Shown here piece after piece: positions 9,023 through 17,273 of a stretch of 64,000 nt of DNA (the first letter of the stretch is position 1; each line of letters opens with the position of its first letter). The position numbers were made by a program, and so were the translations under genes. Under the pieces are notes generated by a model. The model searched no databases, was not told where the DNA came from, and saw only the letters and a program-made list of their open reading frames with translations. The stretch is from Taibaiella lutea (lineage in GTDB: Bacteria; Bacteroidota; Bacteroidia; Chitinophagales; Chitinophagaceae): assembly GCF_008629695.1 (NCBI RefSeq), contig NZ_VWSH01000004.1, positions 620,001 through 684,000 on the forward strand, read 5' to 3'.

Positions 9023-10150
9023 ATGCAAAGAATATATTTCGACAATGCCGCCACTACTGCTTTGGATCCTGAAGTATTAGAGGTAATGATGCCTTATTTA
9101 ACCGAAAAGTTCGGAAACCCTTCTTCCATTTATTCTTATGGGAGAGAAACGAAAATTGCAATTGAAACTGCAAGAAAATCGGTTGCAAAAATATTGGGCG
9201 CGCATCCGGGTGAAATATTTTTTACATCAGGCGGGACAGAAAGCAGCAATACTGCAATCACAGCTGCCATCCGTGATTTAGGTTGCAAAAATATCATCAG
9301 CTCTCCGATTGAACATCATGCCACATTGCATTCTGTTGAATATTGGGGAAAACAAGACGGCCTTAAATTGAGCTTTATAAAACTGGACGAGACAGGGCAT
9401 GTTGACATGGAAAGTTTAAGAGCTTTGCTTGCTGCATCAACAGAACGCAGTCTGGTAACATTGATGCATGCCAATAATGAAATCGGAAATCTATTGGACA
9501 TTAAAGCAGTTGGTGAGCTTTGTAAAGAATACGATGCTATTTTTCATTGCGATACGGTTCAGACAGTAGGACATTATCCTTTGAACCTGAAAGAAATCAA
9601 TGTTCATTTTATTTCGGCGGCAGGCCATAAATTTCACGGACCTAAAGGCGTCGGTATTTTATATGTCAATGAAAATGTGAGTATCAAACCGATGATTAAC
9701 GGTGGCGGGCAGGAAAGGAATATGCGTGCGGGCACGGAGAATCTTTACGGTATTATAGGTTTTGCAAAAGCGTTGGAAATTGCTACTGCACGTTATGAGC
9801 AGGATAGCGCATACATTCAGGATTTGAAAAATTACATGAAGAGCCGTTTGGAAACCAACATCGAAGGTATCAGTTTCAACGGCGATTGTAACGGACGATG
9901 TTTATATACGGTATTGAATGTTGCTTTTCCTAAAACGGAAAAAACAGAAATGATTCTTTTCAATCTTGACATGGCGGGAATTTGCGTATCAGGCGGAAGC
10001 GCCTGCAGCAGCGGGGCTAATGCGGGCAGCCACGTTATCAATTCCATTGGAACAAACCTGAATCAGGTTCCTGTGCGTTTCTCTTTTTCAAGGCATAATA
10101 CTAAAGAAGAAGTAGATGCTGTTGTTGCTAAAGTAAAAGAATTTATCTGA
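9023..10150 (+). CDS. Cysteine desulfurase (NifS/IscS family)
   Basis: PLP-dependent enzyme that moves sulfur from L-cysteine to acceptors for Fe-S cluster or thio-cofactor synthesis. It is 375 aa, near the family norm. The N-terminus YFDNAATTALD, the PLP lysine in AGHKFHGPKG (Lys203) and the catalytic persulfide cysteine in SGGSACSSG (Cys328) are all present. The short loop around the Cys resembles the NifS/IscS group rather than SufS. No iscU or sufE neighbour is visible, so its pathway cannot be assigned from context. It ends at a strong terminator shared with a convergent gene. Confidence 0.95.
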   Translation: MQRIYFDNAATTALDPEVLEVMMPYLTEKFGNPSSIYSYGRETKIAIETARKSVAKILGAHPGEIFFTSGGTESSNTAITAAIRDLGCKNIISSPIEHHATLHSVEYWGKQDGLKLSFIKLDETGHVDMESLRALLAASTERSLVTLMHANNEIGNLLDIKAVGELCKEYDAIFHCDTVQTVGHYPLNLKEINVHFISAAGHKFHGPKGVGILYVNENVSIKPMINGGGQERNMRAGTENLYGIIGFAKALEIATARYEQDSAYIQDLKNYMKSRLETNIEGISFNGDCNGRCLYTVLNVAFPKTEKTEMILFNLDMAGICVSGGSACSSGANAGSHVINSIGTNLNQVPVRFSFSRHNTKEEVDAVVAKVKEFI

Positions 10151-10167
10151 GAAGAAATACAATAAAT

Positions 10168-10199
10168 AAAGAAGGCTGCGTCGTGACGCAGCCTTCTTT
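10168..10199. terminator. Bidirectional terminator between convergent genes
   Basis: A perfect 15-bp inverted repeat (aaagaaggctgcgtc with its complement at 10185-10199) with A and T flanks serves both the desulfurase and the barrel gene. Confidence 0.88.
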
Positions 10200-10221
10200 A
10201 TTTTATATAATGCAAATCTCT

Positions 10222-10857
10222 TTACAGCAGGTTAAACAAGGTAATTCCTACGTGAACCTGTACCTGGCTTGATTTCCAGGAATCGCTGACATCCCCTACG
10301 TTATTCATATCCGAAAGTCCGAAAACATAACGAACGCCTGCATTCAATTTAAACGGCAGTTGCACTTCAGCACCCACGACGCCCGAAACATATCCTTTCT
10401 TTACGACAGATTTAGTATCTTTTACAAATTCGCTGGCATCGGTTGTTGAAACGACACCTGAAAATTGTGGTCCTGCCGAGATCCAAAGCAGTTTCGGAAT
10501 AAGGTTAAATCCGACTGTGACAGGAACAGCTATTTCGCTTTGTTTAAAAGTACCATTCTTAAGGTTTTTTCCGGCAGTGGTTAAGTAGTTGCCAAAAGCA
10601 TTTCCGAAATTATCGCCGGTAGTAAGCGAGGTTTGCGTAAACAATAATTCGCCCTGAACCCTTATTGCAGATAACTTTACACCAACGACTGCACCTCCCA
10701 GAAAATATCCTTTAAAATCTCCATCCAGATTATCTCCGCTGGTTTTGCTCAGGTTTACACCTGCTTTGGCACCTATATATAATTTCTGAGCGTTGGATTT
10801 GGCTGTGAAAAGCAGGCATGTCAAAGCTGCCATAAATGTTAGTTTAAAAGCTTTCAT
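10222..10857 (-). CDS. PorT-like outer-membrane beta-barrel protein
   Basis: A 211-aa protein with a Sec signal peptide (core FMAALTCLLFT, cleavage near SNAQ at about 23). It is followed by amphipathic beta strands typical of the PorT/OMP_b-brl_2 families: YIGAKAGVNLS at the start of the mature chain, GVVGAEVQLP and AGVRYVFGLSD near the end, and a C-terminal strand ending in Phe-Asn-Leu-Leu. Such small barrels sit in the outer membrane and their roles are mostly unknown. It converges with the cysteine desulfurase gene and appears to be monocistronic. Confidence 0.82.
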   Translation of the reverse strand: MKAFKLTFMAALTCLLFTAKSNAQKLYIGAKAGVNLSKTSGDNLDGDFKGYFLGGAVVGVKLSAIRVQGELLFTQTSLTTGDNFGNAFGNYLTTAGKNLKNGTFKQSEIAVPVTVGFNLIPKLLWISAGPQFSGVVSTTDASEFVKDTKSVVKKGYVSGVVGAEVQLPFKLNAGVRYVFGLSDMNNVGDVSDSWKSSQVQVHVGITLFNLL

Positions 10858-11004
10858 ATTTTGGTTTGGTTTTGGTTATGAAGCGCAAGGTACAGTCAAT
10901 CTTCGATTAACAGACAGCTATGTTACACTTTAGTAATAAAATAGCATTTCTTCCTGACATCTTTCGTTTCACACCATCAACAATGAAAGCAAATAAAGGT
11001 TCAG

Positions 11005-12297
11005 CTATACCAATTCGATTACTGTAATTTCTGGTAAAATTCCCAACCGGCCGGGATATCCCAAAAAGCCATAGCCAACGTTTACATTCAGATATTGCTT
11101 ACCTTCCTGATAAAGCCCGGCCCATTGTTTATAGACATATTGAACGGGGCTCCATTGCATAAAGGGCAGACGTAAACCAAATTGCATACCATGTGTATGT
11201 CCGGCCAATGTAAGGTCAATATCGCCATATAAAGGCCGCACCTGAGCATCCCAATGTGTAGGATCATGGCTCATTAATATCTTAACAGGAACATCTTGTT
11301 CTTCAAGCCCTGCAGTTGCTTTCTTCATATCGCCATGTTTAGGAAATCTGGCCATATTACTCCAGTTTTCGACGCCGATTAAAGCAATTTTTTGTTGTTC
11401 TCTTTCAAAAATGACATGTTCATTCATCATCAGTTTCCAACCCATCTCGGCATGATGCTGTTTCAGGGTTTCGAGATTGCGGACTTTCGCTTCCGCGGAA
11501 GGCCATTCTATATAATCGCCGTAATCGTGGTTGCCTAAGGTGGAATATACGCCCATTGGGGCATTGAGCTTACTGAATATATCTTTATAAGGCACTATTT
11601 CTTCTGCTTTATTATTTACCAGATCGCCGGTAAACAATATAAGGTCTGCCTTTTCACGCATAATCATATCAACCCCGTGTTTCACGGCTTCGTGATTATC
11701 AAAACTTCCGGAATGTATATCCGATATCTGAACAATTTTTAAACCTTTAAAGGCCGGCGGCAATTTATCCAGAGGAATTTTATAACGTTTGATAATATAG
11801 CGGTATCTGTTTTTAGGCCCGTAAATAAATCCTGTAAAAAGCAGTCCGGCAGCAAGAACAGCCATGCGCGCAATAAAGGAAGAGCGGGAAATGCCATTCG
11901 GCATTTCAACCGGTTCATTGGGCGTTTGCGGAAAGAAGCTGCTGATACAACTTACAATCCATGTAATCAGCCTGCGCAAATCGTCCAATAGCATAAAAAC
12001 CGCCATCAAAACTTTTGCAGCCAAGAATCCCAATGTAAAAGACAGCAATAAAACCCGTAGCGAGGGATGCCAGGTTTCCATGGCCCATGTCCTGAAATTG
12101 AAGATGCTGAACCAGGCCAGAAGCGTAAGCAAAATATATAAAATAAAGACCGTAACTCTGAAAATATGGTTATGATTACGCATAGCAACATTCAGCGTTA
12201 CGATGCCATAATATTCAACGATTGCCAAGATTGCCAATGAAATAATAATCCCTGTGCTACTGCGCATGTGGTAAAATAGTTTAGAAAAAGAAATCAA
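11005..12297 (-). CDS. Membrane-anchored metallophosphoesterase (YkuE-like)
   Basis: A 430-aa protein. The N-terminal third has about four hydrophobic segments (for example IIISLAILAIVEYYGIV and FILYILLTLLAWFSIF, plus two more before residue 170). The C-terminal two thirds are a calcineurin-like phosphoesterase with the full metal-binding set: QISDIHSGS, FTGDLVN, GNHDYG, MSHDPTHWD and AGHTHG. This architecture matches YkuE-type enzymes, where the catalytic domain is outside the cytoplasmic membrane. The substrate is not inferable here. It is divergent from the tRNA-His promoter. Confidence 0.9.
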   Translation of the reverse strand: MISFSKLFYHMRSSTGIIISLAILAIVEYYGIVTLNVAMRNHNHIFRVTVFILYILLTLLAWFSIFNFRTWAMETWHPSLRVLLLSFTLGFLAAKVLMAVFMLLDDLRRLITWIVSCISSFFPQTPNEPVEMPNGISRSSFIARMAVLAAGLLFTGFIYGPKNRYRYIIKRYKIPLDKLPPAFKGLKIVQISDIHSGSFDNHEAVKHGVDMIMREKADLILFTGDLVNNKAEEIVPYKDIFSKLNAPMGVYSTLGNHDYGDYIEWPSAEAKVRNLETLKQHHAEMGWKLMMNEHVIFEREQQKIALIGVENWSNMARFPKHGDMKKATAGLEEQDVPVKILMSHDPTHWDAQVRPLYGDIDLTLAGHTHGMQFGLRLPFMQWSPVQYVYKQWAGLYQEGKQYLNVNVGYGFLGYPGRLGILPEITVIELV

Positions 12298-12324
12298 AAA
12301 TAACTCAAAAATAATTGCATTTTT

Positions 12325-12357
12325 TTTGGCAAAATCAAATGGAAGTTATTACCTTTG
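12325..12357 (+). promoter_or_regulatory. tRNA-His promoter
   Basis: A TTTG -33 element (12325-12328), a 21-bp spacer and the -7 element TACCTTTG (12350-12357) lie directly upstream of tRNA-His. The spacing and both boxes match the Bacteroidota consensus. Confidence 0.75.
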
Positions 12358-12368
12358 CACCCCAACAC

Positions 12369-12443
12369 GGAGGATATAGCTCAGTTGGTTAGAGCGTCGG
12401 TTTGTGGTTCCGAAGGTCGTGGGTTCGAGACCCATTATCCTCC
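12369..12443 (+). tRNA. tRNA-His (anticodon GTG), probable phage attachment site
   Basis: Complete cloverleaf. G-1 is at 12369, the acceptor gaggata pairs with tatcctc (12436-12442) and C73 is at 12443. The anticodon loop reads tttgtggtt with GTG, and the T-arm contains gggttcgagaccc. The extra G-1 opposite C73 is the hallmark of tRNA-His. CCA is not encoded. The integrase gene follows within 100 bp, so the 3' half of this tRNA is the likely attachment core (inference; the other end is not in the window). Confidence 0.96.
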
Positions 12444-12444
12444 C

Positions 12445-12481
12445 AAGGTGGAAAGCAAGTGTAGCAACGGCTTTCCACCTT
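12445..12481 (+). terminator. Intrinsic terminator after tRNA-His
   Basis: A perfect 12-bp stem aaggtggaaagc/gctttccacctt with a 13-base loop is followed by a long T tract. Confidence 0.88.
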
Positions 12482-12537
12482 TTTTCTTTCTCTTTAGTAA
12501 TTGGTAGTATCAAAATTCGCATAGTAAATCGCATAAA

Positions 12538-13752
12538 ATGATACAGCTAACCAATGGGTGTACCTGCACCGAATTAAAAATTTATCCCAAAAATTGGAAG
12601 AACAAAAATGCTTCTACAGCAAAGGACTGGTATATTTATTACACTTTCCACGATCCTTTGTTCATCAACAAATATCCAACTGGTAAGCCAGTCCAAGTTA
12701 AGAAAGGATTTAATTATTTCAAAAACTTAAAGGAACGCCAAGAGGCAGTTCAGATCGTGTTTGAAGCTACAAAGCTTAAAGTAAAAGAAAAAGGCTACAA
12801 TCCAATCACGGATCAATTCATGAAAATTGAAATTGAGGAGATAATCGACTATGAAGTTCATCCTGACACTCCAATTCTTGATGCGTTGACATCTGCACTT
12901 GAAAAGAAAAAAGCAGAATTAGAACCTCACACAATTGCTGATTACAAAAGCATGATGCTGTACTTCTCTAAATCAATTATTGAATTGAGATATGATACAA
13001 TGGCAATAAAAGATATTAAACGAAGACATATTAGGATTGCCTTACAGAATTGCAATAAGTCTCCTGATAGAACAAATAAATACAGGAGCCTTATTCAGGC
13101 TCTTTTTAAGGAGTTAAATCAAATGGAAACAATTGAGACAAATCCCGTAAACGATATTGCTATTTTAAAAACCGGCCCGAAAAATAAAAGAGTTACACTT
13201 ACCCTATCACAACGCAAAGAAATAAACGAATTTCTTTATAAAGCCCATTATCCATTTTGGAGGTATATGCAAATTTTCTTCCATTCAGGAGCCAGGAGTT
13301 CAGAATTATTCAACCTGAAAATACAAGATGTAGATTTAAAAAATCAGACTTATTTAGCTAATATAAAAAAGGGTGGACAAAATAAAATTGTAGAAAAAGT
13401 CATAAAGGACATCGCTCTACCCTATTGGCATGAGTTAATATCTAAGTGTAAGGAAAATGATTACTTATTTTCTTTCGGGTTTACACCTGGAACACAACGT
13501 GCTAACACAGACAGAATAAATAAACTTTGGAAGATGTTAGTTAAAGATAATGATAAACTCGGAAGGCCGCAGGCAGATTTTTACAGTCTTAAACATACGC
13601 ACTCAACCGAAGTAGTTGATCTGATTAATAAACACCAGGCAGCTGAACACAATAGTCATACAACCACAAAAATGGTTGACACTGTATATGATGTAAGAGC
13701 TGAAGCACGAAAGGCGGAAACTGTAAAAGAGCTGAAGAATGCATTTGCCTGA
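12538..13752 (+). CDS. int: Phage tyrosine integrase
   Basis: Site-specific recombinase of 404 aa. The middle part (about 95-200) looks like an all-helical SAM-like core-binding domain. The catalytic part has the first arginine in SGARSSELF (Arg253) and the tyrosine in MVDTVYDV (Tyr384). The usual HxxRH box is replaced by YSLKHTHST near 348-356, so the second Arg is Lys and the first His is Tyr. This variant form is recalled from other Bacteroidota integrases (not checked). It lies beside tRNA-His, where it would be expected for a tRNA-targeting phage. A bidirectional terminator closes it. Confidence 0.92.
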   Translation: MIQLTNGCTCTELKIYPKNWKNKNASTAKDWYIYYTFHDPLFINKYPTGKPVQVKKGFNYFKNLKERQEAVQIVFEATKLKVKEKGYNPITDQFMKIEIEEIIDYEVHPDTPILDALTSALEKKKAELEPHTIADYKSMMLYFSKSIIELRYDTMAIKDIKRRHIRIALQNCNKSPDRTNKYRSLIQALFKELNQMETIETNPVNDIAILKTGPKNKRVTLTLSQRKEINEFLYKAHYPFWRYMQIFFHSGARSSELFNLKIQDVDLKNQTYLANIKKGGQNKIVEKVIKDIALPYWHELISKCKENDYLFSFGFTPGTQRANTDRINKLWKMLVKDNDKLGRPQADFYSLKHTHSTEVVDLINKHQAAEHNSHTTTKMVDTVYDVRAEARKAETVKELKNAFA

Positions 13753-13778
13753 TTTTACAATCATAATATGATGTGTTA

Positions 13779-13810
13779 AAATGAGCGACCTGAGGTTAGG
13801 CCGCTCATTT
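13779..13810. terminator. Bidirectional terminator after the integrase
   Basis: aaatgagcg (13779-13787) pairs with cgctcattt (13802-13810), with further pairing inside the loop. It sits between two convergent genes. Confidence 0.78.
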
Positions 13811-14095
13811 TTAAATTTCAAATTCAAATCCCATTTCTATCAATTGGTTTGCTAATGGAGAATCATTAGGCGTACCCATGATATCAATTCTTGCCTGTGC
13901 CTGAGCTTGAACAGCAGGAATGGCAGCTATAACCTCATTATCGGACAAGTCAGATTTGCTTACAAAATCAGTCCCATCTATTTGAGCTGACAATGTACTT
14001 GTTAAAACATTTTCCTCGTTTACAATCTTCGTGCCGGTATTTAAGTCAACTTTCAATTTGATTTCATGCTCTGCGTATGTAATTGTCTTTTGCAT
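13811..14095 (-). CDS. Hypothetical protein, 94 aa
   Basis: Not recognised. It is a soluble, acidic protein whose start (MQKTITYAEHEIKLKVD) is beta-type and whose middle is rich in Ala/Gln (AIPAVQAQAQARID). It has its own promoter element 13 bp upstream and shares a terminator with the integrase gene. This looks like a small independent accessory unit next to the integrase. Confidence 0.55.
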   Translation of the reverse strand: MQKTITYAEHEIKLKVDLNTGTKIVNEENVLTSTLSAQIDGTDFVSKSDLSDNEVIAAIPAVQAQAQARIDIMGTPNDSPLANQLIEMGFEFEI

Positions 14096-14107
14096 TTTCT
14101 TTTTTCA

Positions 14108-14115
14108 CAAAGTTA
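14108..14115 (-). promoter_or_regulatory. -7 element for the 94-aa gene
   Basis: The minus strand reads TAACTTTG, an exact TAnnTTTG match. It lies 13 bp upstream of the start codon, so the 5' leader would be only a few bases long. Confidence 0.5.
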
Positions 14116-14188
14116 GCTAATTAGTTATTAAATATTCTTTTAGAATACTTCTTATTGAATTCATAAATGAACTTATTATTTTTGCTAC

Positions 14189-14455
14189 ATGCAAAAGCAA
14201 GTTCCACAAAATCCGGAAGTGATATCAGAAGTAGCCAGATTGAAAGAATTTTTTGAAACAACTCCGATACTTATTAAAGAATGGAGGGAGGGCTGCATGG
14301 TTGTAAAGGATATACCAAAGTTCATACAGCTGGAATTGAATGCTGCAGCAACATTTAATCCACAACATCCATTTAATCCACCTTTGAAGCGCTTACTACT
14401 GCTTGAACAGGCAGTTAGGAATCAAATTACGGCACCTAAGCAGTCAATTGCTTAG
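14189..14455 (+). CDS. Hypothetical protein, 88 aa
   Basis: Not recognised. It is a helical-looking soluble protein with a Pro-rich C-terminal half (NPQHPFNPPLKR). A -7 element TATTTTTG (14177-14184) ends only 5 bp before the ATG, so the mRNA may be almost leaderless if this start is right. The 3' end overlaps the convergent putAbiC-like gene by 20 bp, so transcription of the two genes may interfere. Confidence 0.5.
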   Translation: MQKQVPQNPEVISEVARLKEFFETTPILIKEWREGCMVVKDIPKFIQLELNAAATFNPQHPFNPPLKRLLLLEQAVRNQITAPKQSIA

Positions 14456-15224
14456 GTGAAAACGATTTTATATACTTAATCCTTTCAATAATCAGGTCTA
14501 TTTGGCCAAGTTCGCCGCTACCTGTTTGTTCCTCAACATTTACCAATACCACGTCTATACTACGCATGTTGGAAGATATAAACATCTGAAGTTCTTCCTT
14601 AAAAACTGATACAGAACTTATTAACGGATTCATCTTATCAATCCTTAATTCTGTTTCGTTTAAATACTTACAGTATTGAAAAACAAATCCAATTAATATT
14701 CCCAAATCGTCTATGCTTGGTTTGCCTGGATGATAATAATAGCTGATTATTTTTTCATCAGTTTTGGGCACATTGTCTTCTTTGTTTTTCTTTAAATGGC
14801 CTAAAATATTTTCTCTGGTTCTTGCTAAATTTATTAAAAGAGTATCTATACTACCTTTAGTGTCTTTATTAAATAAAGGATATGTCTTCTGAGTAATAAT
14901 GTTATTGTAGTGATTTATTTTATCGAAATAAAATTGTGAGTTTCTGCTTATTGATTCTTCATTTATTTGTTCCTGAACCAATTTATTTGCTTTTACTTGC
15001 TCCCTGAAGCTATAAAATACAAGAAGTGAGGATATTATGCCAATAATTGGGGCTGTCATACCTCCAATTGAATCGCCTATTTTACTTGAATTATCATTAT
15101 TATAAGATGGTAAAAATGCAATGTGCAAGGATGAAATAAGGGCCGGTATTGTATAAACAACAATGGCAAATAAAACGCCTATTCCGATAGCTTGAAATAT
15201 AATATTGTTTTTTTTGGGTTTCAT
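14436..15224 (-). CDS. putAbiC-like membrane protein, candidate phage-defence gene
   Basis: A 262-aa protein with two N-terminal membrane segments (IIFQAIGIGVLFAIVVYTIP and APIIGIISSLLVFYSF) separated by a short Asp/Gly loop (KIGDSIGG). A charged coil follows (REQVKANKLVQEQINEE) and then a soluble domain. This layout (paired TM segments, GDxxGG-like loop, QxxxN helix, then a domain starting YFDKINHYNNII) resembles the family annotated as putative phage abortive infection protein (putAbiC). That is a pattern judgement without a profile search. Its place in the accessory region of a prophage fits a superinfection or defence role (inference). Confidence 0.5.
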   Translation of the reverse strand: MKPKKNNIIFQAIGIGVLFAIVVYTIPALISSLHIAFLPSYNNDNSSKIGDSIGGMTAPIIGIISSLLVFYSFREQVKANKLVQEQINEESISRNSQFYFDKINHYNNIITQKTYPLFNKDTKGSIDTLLINLARTRENILGHLKKNKEDNVPKTDEKIISYYYHPGKPSIDDLGILIGFVFQYCKYLNETELRIDKMNPLISSVSVFKEELQMFISSNMRSIDVVLVNVEEQTGSGELGQIDLIIERIKYIKSFSPKQLTA

Positions 15225-15325
15225 GGCCTTTTTTTACAAATCTAATAATATAAGCCATTATTTGACACTCTTCTATTTTATGTTTGTCAAGTAAACAAAA
15301 CTTAATTTCTGTACGTTTTCAGGGT

Positions 15326-15556
15326 ATGGAATTTTTAGCTATACCAATAATGATAAATGGCAACGTCCAGTATTTTGATTTCCGCTATTCTGAAAAAGAT
15401 AAATATGATCAAGCTTGGCATATAACTTCTTTAGATAAAGAAACGGTTCTGGAAGAGGACTTTACAGTTATTAAAACAAATATGCCTGATTTTTGGCTAA
15501 AGCCTATGATTGATAGGTTGAAAGATATGCTGGAGAACAACGATTTTAACCCCTAA
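15326..15556 (+). CDS. Hypothetical protein upstream of umuD, 76 aa
   Basis: Not recognised. The ATG at 15326 is preferred over an in-frame TTG at 15284, because that TTG would lie inside a promoter-like TATGTTTG (15279-15286) and a purine run (caggg) precedes the ATG. The protein is compact and soluble, starting MEFLAIPIM and ending with a helix (MIDRLKDMLENN). It ends 9 bp before umuD, so it is probably the first gene of the mutagenesis operon. Confidence 0.5.
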   Translation: MEFLAIPIMINGNVQYFDFRYSEKDKYDQAWHITSLDKETVLEEDFTVIKTNMPDFWLKPMIDRLKDMLENNDFNP

Positions 15557-15565
15557 TTTTGGCCC

Positions 15566-16030
15566 ATGGAGTTTACACCAAAGGACAAGATAAAGGTCTA
15601 TCCAATATCTGTAGAGCAGAAGGCTGAGATAATGAAAATAGGTTTGTTCCGGGCAAAAGCGGGCTTTGCTTCGCCCGCCCAGGACTATGTTGTAAAGCCG
15701 TTTGAAATAACGGAACTGCTCATTCAACATCCTTCCAGTACATTTTTAATCGAATGTGAAGGTGACAGCATGGAGCCGGTCATACCTTGTTCAGCTTACC
15801 TGATAATTGACAGGTCCCTGCAGGTGAGAAACAATGATATTGTTCTGGCAGATTTGAACGGTGAGTTTAACGTAAAGTATTACACCCGCCGAGGTGATAA
15901 AGTAAAGCTTGTGCCGGCAAACCAGGCATATAAAACCGTTGAAATTCTAGACGGAATGGAATTTCAGGTATTTGGTGTAGTTGATTGGATTTTAATAAAC
16001 CCCCGTAAAGTAAATGTTCGCCCTCGTTGA
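15566..16030 (+). CDS. umuD: UmuD-like self-cleaving protease, translesion polymerase partner
   Basis: A LexA/UmuD-type serine peptidase of 154 aa. The cleavage region AGFASPAQDYV (about 32-42) matches the Cys/Ala-Gly site of UmuD. The catalytic serine is in EGDSMEP (Ser68) and the lysine in FNVKYYT (Lys104). There is no N-terminal DNA-binding domain, so it is a UmuD and not a repressor. RecA-stimulated cleavage would give the active form that works with UmuC (family knowledge). The gene overlaps umuC by 17 bp, indicating translational coupling. Confidence 0.92.
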   Translation: MEFTPKDKIKVYPISVEQKAEIMKIGLFRAKAGFASPAQDYVVKPFEITELLIQHPSSTFLIECEGDSMEPVIPCSAYLIIDRSLQVRNNDIVLADLNGEFNVKYYTRRGDKVKLVPANQAYKTVEILDGMEFQVFGVVDWILINPRKVNVRPR

Positions 16031-17273
16031 TTGCAATAACTTCTATGCCTCATGTGAGCGCCTTTTCCAGCCTAAACTGCGAAAGGTGCCTATTGTTGTG
16101 TTATCCAATAACGATGGCTGTGTTATAGCCCGCAGCAATGAAAGCAAGGCCTTGGGCATAAAGATGGGGGCATTGGCTTACGAAAACGAAGTGCTCTTTA
16201 AAGAAAATGGTGTAAGGGTTTTCAGTTCCAACTATACACTATACGGCGATATTTCTTCGCGGGTAATGGCAACATTAAATGAGTTCACACCTTCGATGGA
16301 AGTTTATTCTATTGATGAAGCTTTCCTTGACTTATCAAACATGGCAGGCGTTGACCTGAATTTATATACTCAGGAAATAAAGGATACAGTACTTCATAAT
16401 ATCGGTATCCCTACCTGCGTTGGTGCGGCGCCATCCAAAACCCTTTCCAAGTCGGCAAACCACTTTGCCAAGAAAATGACAGCGAACGGTTCTTTCTGTA
16501 TCGACTCAGAAGAAAAGCGGGAAATGGTTTTGCGCTGGCAGCCGGTCGATGATGTATGGGGCATAGGCAGGCAATACGCAATTTGGCTTATGGCAAACAA
16601 TGTCAATACAGCCTGGGAATTGGCCAATGCCAACAAAGAATGGATTAGGCAGAAAATGGGTGTGGTTGGTGTAAGACTTGTAAATGAACTTAACGGCATT
16701 TCCTGCATACCTATTGAAGAGGTACCACCGTCTAAAAAGGAAATCTGTACTTCCCGTTCGTTTAGCCATAACCTGACAGATAAGGATGAAATCCGCCAAT
16801 CAGTGGCCACACATATAACCAGATGCGCCGAAAAACTCCGGAAGCAGGGAACAGCTGCCGGCGCAATCCATGTTTTCCTACACACAAACCGGTTCAGGGA
16901 TTTGCCGCAGTATTACGGTGCCCTTACAATACCGTTGCTTACAGCAACAAACCTGACTGACGAGCTCCTGCATTATGGTATGATTGCTTTTGAACGGGCA
17001 TATAAAGAAGGCTACAGCTATAAAAAGTCCGGGGCTATTGTCCAGGATATTGTTCCCGCGAACCAAATCCAGCAATCCCTGTTTAGCAATAACCCCAACC
17101 GGGAAAAAGGTGCAGCCATCATGAAAGCATTGGACGGCATAAATGGGCGGATGGGAAAAGATACTATCAGGTATGGCGCTGCCGGCTATTCAAAGAAATG
17201 GAGGTTAAGAGCAGACATGATAAGCCCAAGGTACACTACCAACTTAAATGAAATCCTAAAGGTTAAAATATAA
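16014..17273 (+). CDS. umuC: UmuC-like Y-family DNA polymerase
   Basis: Translesion DNA polymerase (Pol V catalytic subunit type), 419 aa. It starts FALVDCNNFYASCERLF with the first metal-binding Asp, and the catalytic palm motif YSIDEAFLDLS is intact. The region VWGIGRQ is a helix-hairpin-helix site. The C-terminal little-finger and DUF4113-like end (TIRYGAAGYSKKWRLRADMISPRY) is typical of plasmid and phage UmuC proteins. Its stop codon overlaps the next start (TAATG). The phage-borne copy would raise mutagenesis or damage tolerance in the lysogen. Confidence 0.95.
   Translation: MFALVDCNNFYASCERLFQPKLRKVPIVVLSNNDGCVIARSNESKALGIKMGALAYENEVLFKENGVRVFSSNYTLYGDISSRVMATLNEFTPSMEVYSIDEAFLDLSNMAGVDLNLYTQEIKDTVLHNIGIPTCVGAAPSKTLSKSANHFAKKMTANGSFCIDSEEKREMVLRWQPVDDVWGIGRQYAIWLMANNVNTAWELANANKEWIRQKMGVVGVRLVNELNGISCIPIEEVPPSKKEICTSRSFSHNLTDKDEIRQSVATHITRCAEKLRKQGTAAGAIHVFLHTNRFRDLPQYYGALTIPLLTATNLTDELLHYGMIAFERAYKEGYSYKKSGAIVQDIVPANQIQQSLFSNNPNREKGAAIMKALDGINGRMGKDTIRYGAAGYSKKWRLRADMISPRYTTNLNEILKVKI

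Noticed and set aside
12349-12534. Minus-strand reading frame over tRNA-His with GLEPTTFGTTNRRSNQLSY
   Set aside because: This is the well-known false protein read antisense to a tRNA gene and its terminator; it has no independent support.
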